NCBI GenBank assembly: GCA_019313765.1 | Contig: JAFDAP010000023.1 | Span: 1-10,978 of the forward strand | Reading direction: 5' to 3' | Origin: Deltaproteobacteria bacterium | GTDB lineage: Bacteria; Desulfobacterota; DSM-4660; Desulfatiglandales; Desulfatiglandaceae | DNA: 10,978 nucleotides | In this document: positions 1-5,662 of the stretch, piece after piece | How the letters are laid out: each line of letters opens with the position of its first letter | Numbering within the stretch: the stretch's first letter is position 1 | Position numbers and translations under genes: made by a program | Notes under the pieces: model-generated | Database searches by the model: none | What the model was told of the DNA's origin: nothing | What the model saw: only the letters and a program-made list of their open reading frames with translations

Positions 1-321
1 GCGGGTCTTGAAATCATTCGGCAATTAGCAGACATGATGAAAGAAACGAGTGAAAACCGTAAATTTGACATACGTATAGGGATAAACACCGGTCGCGTGG
101 TGGCAGGCAATATGGGATCACCAAAAAGGATGGAGTACACGGTCATCGGGGACCCGGTCAATATCGCCTCGCGATTAGAATCCATTGCCCGGCCCAACCA
201 GATTCTTATCGGTGAGGAGACCTTCAAACGCGTCAAGGGTAAATTTGACATGAAAAAGGTGGGAGCCAGAAAAGTTAAAGGGAAGAGATCGAAGATTATG
301 GTTTATGAAGTGAATTCCTAA
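1..321 (+). CDS. Class III adenylate/guanylate cyclase, C-terminal fragment
   Basis: This is the 3' end of a gene that begins outside the window. The frame is open from base 1, so an ATG at 34 is probably internal. The 106 visible residues match the second half of a class III nucleotide cyclase catalytic domain. They contain GINTG and VVAGNMGS, then RMEYTVIGDPVN and ASRLE. The Asp of IGD (fragment residue 51) is at the purine-recognition position, and Asn54 and Arg58 of VNxASR are the transition-state-stabilising pair. This favours an intact enzyme making cAMP from ATP. The metal-binding aspartates and any sensory domain lie upstream and cannot be seen. The protein ends shortly after the domain, as is usual when the cyclase module is C-terminal. 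Its TAA overlaps the stop of the convergent PAS gene. The family call is firm; adenylate versus guanylate specificity is inferred. Confidence 0.93.
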   Translation, partial: AGLEIIRQLADMMKETSENRKFDIRIGINTGRVVAGNMGSPKRMEYTVIGDPVNIASRLESIARPNQILIGEETFKRVKGKFDMKKVGARKVKGKRSKIMVYEVNS

Positions 322-1838
322 TCTTCTTTTTTCTTTTTGCGAATAATGGAGGCGATATTTTTTGTCAACAGGTTGTAGCTTTCCGTTAGTTTTTTCAATT
401 TTTCTTCACTTTCCATTGACCGGCGCCCCGCATTTTTCAGCCTCACCTTGAGCGCGGTGATATCCGTATTGATAACGATACATTCTTCAACCTCTCCCGA
501 AGGTGCGGGGCCCGGCTGGACCCTGACAATCATATAAACGGGCTTGCCCTTACTGGTACCATACTTCCATTCCAGACCCTTGAAAGACTCTCCCTTCAAC
601 ACTCGAAGGATCGTGTCCCGGAACTTAGGACGGTACGCCTTTGATACTAATGATAAGGCACTTTTTCCGAGTGCCTGGGATTCAGGATAACCAAAGCTCC
701 TCTCGCATGCCTTGTTCCAGGCCGCTATTCTGCCCTTGGAGTCCACCCTGAATACCGGGTACCACGAGTTGTCGATACTGGAAATCACGGGCTCTGGCCC
801 GGCATTTGGTCCTTCGTCGCCCTCTTGGACATCATGGATGATCTGTATGGCACCTTTTACCCTGCCATCCTCATCCAAGATCGGGGCCGCTCTAATGCTT
901 GCCTGCACACCCCCCTTCAGCTTGGGAAGCAGTGCATCTACAGAAAAACTCCCGCTGTCTGTCATGGATATAATGGATTCGCTGTATTTTTCATAAAGCA
1001 CATCCGGATTATCCAGCAGTTTGTCGGCCATGCTTCCCTCTTCATCTAAGGAAAACCCTTCCCAGACCGGTTTGCCTAATATATCCTGGGGCGCAATACC
1101 AGTCAACTCATGGCAGGCACGATTCCATTCCACCACACGATGGCTGATATCCAGTACAAAGGTGGGGACGGGCAGCCTTTCAAAAATATTCTCCATGTAT
1201 CTTCGCGAGTCCGCGAGCATCCTGGATTTTTCCTGTTCACGCGTGCGGGCATCGTCTCTTTCCTTTTCAAATAAAAAAGCAAACAGGAGGATTGCCAAAA
1301 GGCCCGTGAGGTAAAAACCCAATGAATAAATCGGGGAAATTTCAGGAGGGATGAGGTTGATGAATTGGTGACCGGTCCGGAACAGGGTAACGGACAGGCC
1401 GCTTTCCATAAACACTAAGCATGCCCAAATGGTCCCCCACATGTAACCGGTCAGGAAAATAGCTAAAAGAATCAGGGCCGCATTCCACACCCAGGATAGA
1501 AGTATCAGCCCTTCCGGGGACATGCCCCCGCTCTTCCATCTGATTATGATGAAGAGTGCCCATAGGATAAATACGGCAAAATTGCTGCTTAGAGTGAGAT
1601 TCTTGGTCAGTCTTAGAACAAGCATCACCCCGAGCCCGCAGAGGCCGGCAATGATGCTGATGTAAAAAAGCAGGAAGGCCCCGATACTCAAATAAAAAAG
1701 CCCCAGAAGCGGGGCCACAATGACAAAGACCAGCTCAAACATGTTGAGAACCCGGGTCTTTCTCAAGGTTTCAGCATCCGCCAGTTTCAGGCCGCTGGTC
1801 AGGAAATTATTGAATAGAGCGTTTGTTTTTAAACCCAT
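318..1838 (-). CDS. Integral membrane protein with two PAS domains, no output domain
   Basis: A 506-aa predicted membrane sensor. The N-terminal ~190 residues contain about six hydrophobic helices (near 33-52, 54-77, 84-100, 108-130, 132-150 and 172-190), followed by a charged linker (191-214). A first PAS-like domain spans about 215-337 (PTFVLD, VVEWNRACHELTG, then DGRVKGAIQIIHDV). A second spans about 352-465 (PVFRVDSKGRIAAWNKACE, FGYPE, then VINTDIT). Residues 466-500 look like a short coiled coil ending in a lysine-rich tail. The PAS folds suggest detection of a small ligand, redox state or membrane signal. No HisKA, HATPase, GGDEF, EAL, cyclase or phosphatase motif follows, so the output must be through a partner or is missing. 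The ATG at 1836-1838 has no clear Shine-Dalgarno sequence. The gene lies 102 bp downstream of the pilin gene on the same strand and may be read from it. The ligand and partner are unknown. Confidence 0.85.
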   Translation of the reverse strand: MGLKTNALFNNFLTSGLKLADAETLRKTRVLNMFELVFVIVAPLLGLFYLSIGAFLLFYISIIAGLCGLGVMLVLRLTKNLTLSSNFAVFILWALFIIIRWKSGGMSPEGLILLSWVWNAALILLAIFLTGYMWGTIWACLVFMESGLSVTLFRTGHQFINLIPPEISPIYSLGFYLTGLLAILLFAFLFEKERDDARTREQEKSRMLADSRRYMENIFERLPVPTFVLDISHRVVEWNRACHELTGIAPQDILGKPVWEGFSLDEEGSMADKLLDNPDVLYEKYSESIISMTDSGSFSVDALLPKLKGGVQASIRAAPILDEDGRVKGAIQIIHDVQEGDEGPNAGPEPVISSIDNSWYPVFRVDSKGRIAAWNKACERSFGYPESQALGKSALSLVSKAYRPKFRDTILRVLKGESFKGLEWKYGTSKGKPVYMIVRVQPGPAPSGEVEECIVINTDITALKVRLKNAGRRSMESEEKLKKLTESYNLLTKNIASIIRKKKKED

Positions 1839-1940
1839 AGGCGGGGTAAAATCATTTTCTGTTTAATTTAAACCGTGTAAATGTTCTCGGGCCGTTCAAT
1901 CCTAATCAAACATGCAGGGACATGAATCAGGCATCTCAAA
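1839..1940. other. Intergenic gap between pilin and PAS gene
   Basis: This 102-bp gap between two minus-strand genes holds a small AT-rich odd palindrome, GTTTAA-T-TTAAAC, at 1861-1873. It lies 22 bases before the PAS gene start and could be a regulator site. I see no GC hairpin with a T-tract, so readthrough from the pilin gene into the PAS gene is possible. No convincing -35/-10 pair was found. Confidence 0.35.
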
Positions 1941-2432
1941 TTATCCGAATAAATATCCGGTGTCGTCCAATAAGTCCAAAGTGAGATACTCTACTTCCCC
2001 TTTGTTGTTGAGCCGCACCAATAGGTAATTATATCCATCCTTGAATAGGTTGAAATCAGCGTGAATCGTCATAACGCAGGAACCATCGAAAGGATCATGT
2101 GTTATCGAATATCTAAAACGATTCTTCGTAGTAATTGTAAGCTTGAGAGCCTCACTGATTTTCTCTACCGCGTCTTCGGGAATGCCGGTTCCATTTATGA
2201 GGACCTGATACGTCGGAGATGACGGATCATCCGATTTTGGAAAATATTCATCATTCTCCAACATATACGTGATTTGTCCTTCCACTAACGGTTTCATCGT
2301 AATAACGGCTTCCGAGCCGTAAGCACGCTGCTGCCAGGTGTTGTACAGGGGCATGGCCGTGGCCCCCAAAATTCCCAAAATAGCCACCACTACCATAAGT
2401 TCGATAAGGGTAAACCCGCGTTCCTTTTTCAT
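1941..2432 (-). CDS. Type IV pilin / pseudopilin-like protein
   Basis: A 163-aa prepilin. The N-terminus is a short basic leader, MKKERG, followed by FTLIELMVVVAILGILGA. That is the type III signal cut by the prepilin peptidase PilD/GspO between Gly6 and Phe7, with N-methylation of the new Phe. The conserved Glu at mature position 5 (residue 11) is present, and residues 7-30 form the hydrophobic helix that anchors the subunit and packs in the filament core. The roughly 130-residue globular part ends in beta-rich sequence (NYLLVRLNNKGEVEYL). It has a single Cys (119), so the C-terminal disulfide loop of many major pilins is absent. The start is well supported: GGGAGGTG lies 8 nt upstream inside the preceding gene, and the start overlaps that gene's stop as ATGA (2429-2432), indicating translational coupling. 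The size fits a pilin; whether it is a major or minor subunit cannot be told. Confidence 0.93.
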   Translation of the reverse strand: MKKERGFTLIELMVVVAILGILGATAMPLYNTWQQRAYGSEAVITMKPLVEGQITYMLENDEYFPKSDDPSSPTYQVLINGTGIPEDAVEKISEALKLTITTKNRFRYSITHDPFDGSCVMTIHADFNLFKDGYNYLLVRLNNKGEVEYLTLDLLDDTGYLFG

Positions 2433-3037
2433 GAGGATTCACCTCCCGACGGTTGTGTGTATTTTAATCCCTTAGGCGTGAGGATAATGTTCATATCTCC
2501 CGTCCTGGCATCTGCAATGGAAAGTTCATAGCCGGTCCTGGGGTCTTTAATATATGAAAGCCTATCCAAGATTTGAGTCTGATCCTTCCTCATTTGCAGA
2601 TATTTAGGGACCAGATCGGTTAAGGTCCCGGGATATCTGTTTCCTTCGTAATGGGCGTAGCGCTTGAGTGCCCCGTCGACCAAAAAGAGAAGCACCCTGT
2701 TTGCCTTGCCCCTTTCCAGGACAACGCCGGTTTTCTCCGGGGCCTTTTGCCCGCCAAAGATAATGACCGCCCACATCACTAAGATTAAAGTCGAAGAGAC
2801 CGTCAGGAAGAACTGAAAAGGACCCCACTTCTTTTTCTTTATGCCCTTTTTCGCAACCGCCTTCTCTCGCTTTTCCGTCAGGCCGGAACCGACTGCCGAG
2901 ATAGAGTGGAGCATGGCGCATTGAAAACAGGTATAAACGCCTGGCCGGGTTTCTTCAGCACAATCTTCGCAGAGCGGGGCATTGCAACTGGAACAAATGT
3001 GTGTCGCCTTTCGATCAGGATGATGTTTACACTGCAT
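2429..3037 (-). CDS. B-box-type zinc finger / membrane / pilin-like fusion protein
   Basis: A 202-aa protein with three parts. Residues 3-44 form a B-box-like cysteine/histidine cluster (Cys3, His5/6, Cys15, Cys18, Cys23, Cys26, Cys37, Cys40, His44), enough to bind two zinc ions. Residues 45-73 are basic (KKGIKKKKWG), then one membrane helix spans about 74-95. The positive-inside rule places the zinc finger in the cytoplasm. The outer part (about 112-195) resembles the globular domain of GspG-type pseudopilins: ALKRYAHYEGNRYPGTLTDL, then YIKDPRTGYEL and ILTPKGLKY. The protein has no prepilin cleavage motif and no Glu5 equivalent, so it should stay anchored and unprocessed. It overlaps the following pilin gene by 4 bp. 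A possible Shine-Dalgarno, GAGGT, is about 12 nt before the ATG. The domain reading is fairly secure. A role in filament assembly or in contacting the assembly ATPase is inferred. Confidence 0.82.
   Translation of the reverse strand: MQCKHHPDRKATHICSSCNAPLCEDCAEETRPGVYTCFQCAMLHSISAVGSGLTEKREKAVAKKGIKKKKWGPFQFFLTVSSTLILVMWAVIIFGGQKAPEKTGVVLERGKANRVLLFLVDGALKRYAHYEGNRYPGTLTDLVPKYLQMRKDQTQILDRLSYIKDPRTGYELSIADARTGDMNIILTPKGLKYTQPSGGESS
2444..2451 (-). promoter_or_regulatory. Strong ribosome binding site of the pilin gene
   Basis: On the minus strand the sequence GGGAGGTGAATCCTCATG places a near-ideal Shine-Dalgarno about 8 nt before the pilin ATG. It lies within the last codons of the upstream zinc-finger/pilin-like gene. 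A strong site inside a coupled gene suggests the pilin is made in larger amounts than its upstream partner (inference). Confidence 0.7.
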
Positions 3038-3096
3038 TTGAGTTTAATGACCTCGTATGCACACAGATTTTAGAAGTCCACCTCTTCAACCAAAAA

Positions 3097-3125
3097 AATC
3101 TAATAAGATTAGTATGTTTAGTCAA
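3097..3125 (-). promoter_or_regulatory. Candidate sigma-70-type promoter for the zinc-finger/pilin pair
   Basis: Reading the minus strand, TTGACT (3125-3120; 5 of 6 consensus) is followed after 17 nt by TAGATT (3102-3097; 4 of 6). It lies 60 bp before the ATG of the zinc-finger/pilin-like gene. A small inverted repeat, CTAAT-AAG-ATTAG (3100-3112), overlaps the -10 end of the spacer and could be an operator. The pair would thus have its own promoter, independent of the upstream ATPase gene. Confidence 0.45.
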
Positions 3126-3146
3126 GAAAAAACAATTCATGCCTTT

Positions 3147-3153
3147 ATTGTTT
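3147..3153. repeat. Left putative target-site duplication ATTGTTT
   Basis: The heptamer ATTGTTT sits directly outside the left terminal inverted repeat. It is repeated in the same orientation at 3343-3349, directly outside the right one. A 7-bp match could arise by chance in AT-rich DNA, but its position exactly at both element borders favours a duplication made at insertion. Confidence 0.55.
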
Positions 3154-3342
3154 GACAATCTCGTAAAAAGTCGTCACCCCGGCGAAAGCCGGGGTCCAGG
3201 TCAGGCATAAGTTTCTGAAAACACTGGATTCCCGCCGGGGCAGAGCCCCTCTGGGGCGGAGCCCGGCTTGGCCGTCATCCCGGACTCCGATCCGGGACGG
3301 AATGACGGGAAAGGGAACTTTTCAACTTTTTACGAGTCCATC
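3154..3342. mobile_element. MITE-like non-autonomous element with terminal inverted repeats
   Basis: The ends are imperfect inverted repeats of 18 bp with 14 matches. The left end at 3154-3171 starts GA and ends CTCGTAAAAAGT; the right end at 3325-3342 is its complement, with a perfect 12-bp core (3160-3171 against 3325-3336). The heptamer ATTGTTT flanks both sides directly (3147-3153 and 3343-3349), as a target-site duplication would. There is no coding capacity. The interior is a chain of GC-rich hairpins. From recall, similar ends (GATGGxCTCGTAAAAAGTC) recur in Deltaproteobacterial genomes, but this was not checked. Confidence 0.7.
3176..3297. repeat. Chain of REP-like GC-rich hairpins inside the element
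   Basis: Four stems follow one another. ACCCCGGC-GAAA-GCCGGGGT (3176-3195) has an 8-bp stem with a GAAA tetraloop. A GCCGGG/CCCGGC stem (3234-3239 with 3262-3267) encloses the hairpin GCCCC-TCT-GGGGC (3245-3257). TCCCGGA/TCCGGGA (3278-3284 with 3291-3297) has GTCAT before it and ATGAC after it. The wording 'GTCAxxCCGG..AAAGCCGGxGTCCAG' is typical of dispersed intergenic repeats in Proteobacteria. Transcripts crossing it would fold strongly. Confidence 0.65.
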
Positions 3343-3349
3343 ATTGTTT
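3343..3349. repeat. Right putative target-site duplication ATTGTTT
   Basis: Direct copy of the heptamer at 3147-3153, abutting the right inverted repeat of the MITE-like element. Together the two copies define its borders. Confidence 0.55.
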
Positions 3350-3364
3350 AGGAATTTCCTTTTT

Positions 3365-3382
3365 CAAAAGCGGCGTAGCCGC
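3365..3382 (-). terminator. Probable Rho-independent terminator of the assembly ATPase gene
   Basis: On the minus strand, GCGGC-TAC-GCCGC (3382-3370) is followed by TTTTG, giving a short GC stem and a T-tract about 36 nt after the ATPase stop. The stem is only 5 bp, with a mismatch and then A-T pairs extending it. It probably works together with the hairpin at 3388-3410. Confidence 0.5.
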
Positions 3383-3387
3383 GTTTC

Positions 3388-3410
3388 ATAAAATCGCGGA
3401 GCGATTTTAT
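3388..3410. repeat. Perfect 10-bp stem hairpin just after the ATPase stop
   Basis: ATAAAATCGC-GGA-GCGATTTTAT is a perfect 10-bp inverted repeat with a 3-nt loop, 7 nt downstream of the ATPase stop codon. It lacks its own T-tract. It could protect the mRNA 3' end or act as the first half of a tandem terminator with 3365-3382. Confidence 0.6.
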
Positions 3411-3417
3411 AACTTGA

Positions 3418-5343
3418 TCAGGCTTCAACCTCCGGTCTCAGGTCGTTTCGACAATAAGGACAAACCAGCCACTCCGGTTGAACTATTCTCTTGCAGGTAT
3501 CGCAGGTGGGGACCAGCGGACGCTTGCAAAAGGGACAGTCCCTGAAATCGAGGCTTACCGCCTTGCCGCAGTTAGAACAAATAGTGGTCAATTCCTCTTT
3601 CTGGTAGACCGCCCTGAGGACTTCCTCTATGGTCGTAATCCCCTGCTGGATCTTCTGGAGCCCGCTGTAACCCAGTGTAGTCATGCCGGTTGCCATGCCC
3701 GCTTCCCTGATGGCGTCAGCGGTGGCCCCGGATTGGACAAGTTCCCTGATTTTGTACCCCACAATCATGATTTCCTCAAGGGCTGTCCTTCCCTTGAATC
3801 CCGTTTTATTGCATTTTTCGCAGCCGGCCCCCCGGTAGAATTTAAAGGGGAGGTCCTCCTGAGTCATGCTGATCCGGGAGAGCAGTTCAGGATTAGGTAT
3901 ATATTCCTCCCTGCAGTCAGGGCAGATGACCCTCACTAATCGCTGGGCAACAATACCGACTAAGGAGGATGAAATCATAAACGGAGGAATTCCGATATCT
4001 ATAAGCCTCGTGACGGCTGATGCAGCGTCATTGGTATGAAGGGTCGACAGCACTAAATGGCCGGTCAGTGATGCCTGTAGTGCAATCTCTGCGGTCTCCT
4101 GGTCCCTGATTTCACCAACCATCAGGACATTCGGGTCCTGTCTCAAGATAGAACGGAGAATAAAAGGGAAGGTCAATCCTACCTTTTCATTGATCTGGAC
4201 CTGGTTGATTCCCGGCAGTTCGTACTCCACAGGGTCTTCTACCGTAATAAGGTTGGCTTCATCGGACCTGATCTCGCTCATGCAGCCATAAAGGGTTGAC
4301 GTCTTTCCGCTCCCGGTAGGGCCTGTAATTAAAATCATGCCCTGGGGTCGCCGAATAAATCGTCTCAGGATGATTATATTTTCTCCACTGAAGCCGAGAT
4401 CGTCTAACGACATGGAAGCTTCCTGTTTGTTCAAGATCCGGATAACGGCTTTCTCGCCATAGAATGTCGGAAGGGTGGAGACGCGTAAGTCAGCAGAAAA
4501 ATTCTTGGCCTTGACCTTGATCCTGCCGTCCTGGGGGAGCCTTCTTTCGGCAATATCCATGCCCCCCAATACCTTGATACGGGAAATAATGATGGGCTGA
4601 GTCCACTTCGGGAGTTTTATAGATTCCTGTAACACCCCGTCAATGCGGTTTCTCACCCTGACGTATTTCTCCTGGGCCTCAACGTGGACATCACTGGCCC
4701 CTTTCTTGATGGCGTTACGTATGATCAGGTCAACCATTTTGACAAACGGCGAATCCTGGAGTTTGTCTATTTCCTCTTCCGCATCAATCTCCTCCTCTTC
4801 AGAGGTAAACTCCAAGAATTCTTCCTTGGCCAACTCATCCGTAACATCGCTGATGGATTTTTCCGGGTGGTAGTGTTTCTGGAGCCGATCAAGGATCTGA
4901 GTGGCTGTAGATATGGCGGGCTGAATATTGAAACCGGTTATAAACCGTACTTCCGTCATCATATTGAGGTCAAGCGGATCGGCCATACAAACATGAAGCA
5001 CATTATCATTCCTTTCAATGGGAATGCAGAAAAACTTCCGGCAAATCTCCTCTGGGATGGATTCAATTACGCCATCCGTAATGTCATAATCCGCTAAGTC
5101 GACAAAGGGCACCTTTAGTTGCATGGCCAAGGCAAAGGCCATCTCAGATTCTGAAATAAACTCCAGTTCGACCAAGACCTGCCCCAACCTTCTACCCGTA
5201 CCTTTCTGGGAATTTAGTGCCTCATCGAGGTTGGCACGGGTCAAAAGGCCGGTTTCCACCAACAATTCACCCAGTTTTCGCCTGTCGACAAAAATTTTCT
5301 TTTCATTTGGGGGGTGAAGGCGTTTTACTTTCTGTTCCGGCAT
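3418..5343 (-). CDS. pilB: PilB/GspE-family type IV pilus assembly ATPase with C-terminal double zinc ribbon
   Basis: A 641-aa secretion ATPase that powers pilin or pseudopilin assembly at the inner membrane. Residues 21-160 form an MshEN-like (GSPII_E N) domain with two LG..Q repeats (KLGELLVETG...NSQ at 23-46, RLGQVLVELE...AMQ at 52-75). That pattern binds c-di-GMP in MshE, although the second copy has Glu where Gly is usual. An acidic linker spans 170-195. The ATPase core has Walker A GPTGSGKT (341-348), an Asp box (VEDPVEYEL, 368-376), Walker B (VLMVGEIRD, 406-414) and a His box (GHLVLSTLHTND, 428-439). Four cysteines, CPDC (474-477) and CEKC (508-511), form the usual PilB/GspE zinc site. 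Unusually, about 60 residues follow with CxxC pairs at 589/592, 603/606, 614/617 and 628/631, a DZANK-like double zinc ribbon. The ATG is preceded by AGGAAAGGA. The family is certain; pilus (PilB) versus type II secretion (GspE) is not fully resolved. Confidence 0.95.
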   Translation of the reverse strand: MPEQKVKRLHPPNEKKIFVDRRKLGELLVETGLLTRANLDEALNSQKGTGRRLGQVLVELEFISESEMAFALAMQLKVPFVDLADYDITDGVIESIPEEICRKFFCIPIERNDNVLHVCMADPLDLNMMTEVRFITGFNIQPAISTATQILDRLQKHYHPEKSISDVTDELAKEEFLEFTSEEEEIDAEEEIDKLQDSPFVKMVDLIIRNAIKKGASDVHVEAQEKYVRVRNRIDGVLQESIKLPKWTQPIIISRIKVLGGMDIAERRLPQDGRIKVKAKNFSADLRVSTLPTFYGEKAVIRILNKQEASMSLDDLGFSGENIIILRRFIRRPQGMILITGPTGSGKTSTLYGCMSEIRSDEANLITVEDPVEYELPGINQVQINEKVGLTFPFILRSILRQDPNVLMVGEIRDQETAEIALQASLTGHLVLSTLHTNDAASAVTRLIDIGIPPFMISSSLVGIVAQRLVRVICPDCREEYIPNPELLSRISMTQEDLPFKFYRGAGCEKCNKTGFKGRTALEEIMIVGYKIRELVQSGATADAIREAGMATGMTTLGYSGLQKIQQGITTIEEVLRAVYQKEELTTICSNCGKAVSLDFRDCPFCKRPLVPTCDTCKRIVQPEWLVCPYCRNDLRPEVEA

Positions 5344-5416
5344 ATGACTGTTCCTTTCCTATGGCTTTGCTGTGTGCTGCTACGCATTCTTATCAAAAAA
5401 AAAGTAAATTTAACAC

Positions 5417-5422
5417 ATTATA
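5417..5422 (-). promoter_or_regulatory. Possible -10 element for the assembly ATPase gene
   Basis: A perfect TATAAT on the minus strand lies 73 bp before the ATPase ATG, in the AT-rich divergent region. No good -35 hexamer is found 16-18 nt further upstream, so it would need an activator or an alternative factor, or it may be chance. Confidence 0.25.
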
Positions 5423-5533
5423 TCAGCTATTTCAAGGGAAATATTGGCCCAGGGCTCATCACCATTTAAATTCAACAACTGCTTTCGATCTACCCTGCTC
5501 GCCTCGCTCCGTTAGCAAACACCCTGTTTTTCT

Positions 5534-5560
5534 TTGACATTAGCCGTTTGTTCTGATAAT
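5534..5560 (+). promoter_or_regulatory. Candidate promoter for the CHASE2 kinase gene
   Basis: TTGACA (perfect -35, 5534-5539) is followed by GATAAT (5 of 6, 5555-5560) after a short 15-nt spacer. This leaves an untranslated leader of roughly 95 nt before the kinase ATG. The short spacing lowers confidence. Confidence 0.4.
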
Positions 5561-5616
5561 TTTTTTAATAATTCTCTTATAAAATTCTTGATTCCAAAAT
5601 ACTTGAAGCTTTCCGG

Positions 5617-5631
5617 GTCCCGGCCCGGGAC
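5617..5631. promoter_or_regulatory. GC-rich palindrome upstream of the kinase gene, possible operator
   Basis: GTCCCGG-C-CCGGGAC has perfect 7-bp arms around one central base. It lies between the candidate promoter and the kinase ATG, 31 bp before the start. In AT-rich surroundings it stands out. It could be an operator, an RNA hairpin in the leader or a repeat remnant; the sequence alone does not decide. Confidence 0.35.
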
Positions 5632-5662
5632 ACGAGTCAACCTATTGAACAAAGCCACGTGA

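Larger units (their letters stand above)
3038..3417. other. 380-bp intergenic region holding a mobile element and hairpins
   Basis: No credible gene lies here. From high to low coordinates (the direction of the flanking genes) it holds two tandem hairpins just after the ATPase stop (3370-3410), a MITE-like element (3154-3342) and the candidate promoter of the pilin pair (3097-3125). An open frame on the plus strand (3001-3210) ends in translated hairpin repeat and is not a gene. Confidence 0.7.
5344..5662. other. 319-bp divergent intergenic region between ATPase and kinase genes
   Basis: The two genes diverge from here, so both promoters should lie within. Visible elements are the -10-like site for the ATPase (5417-5422), a better plus-strand promoter candidate (5534-5560) and a GC-rich odd palindrome (5617-5631). 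An open frame on the minus strand (5512-5709) overlaps the kinase start and has no Shine-Dalgarno; I do not call it a gene. Confidence 0.5.

Noticed and set aside
34..321. Cyclase fragment read as a complete 95-aa protein starting at 34
   Set aside because: The frame is open upstream to base 1 and the catalytic domain needs about 100 more residues on the N-terminal side.
3001..3210. 69-codon plus-strand open frame ending in SRHPGESRGPGQA
   Set aside because: Its end is the translation of the MITE hairpin and its start lies antisense inside the zinc-finger gene.
3176..3297. Repeated hairpins considered as a CRISPR array
   Set aside because: The stems differ in sequence, there are no regular spacers, and they are bounded by terminal inverted repeats.
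3478..3939. 153-codon plus-strand open frame
   Set aside because: It is wholly antisense to the assembly ATPase, whose motifs and cysteines are intact. The plus-strand frames at 4643-5317 are the same kind of shadow.
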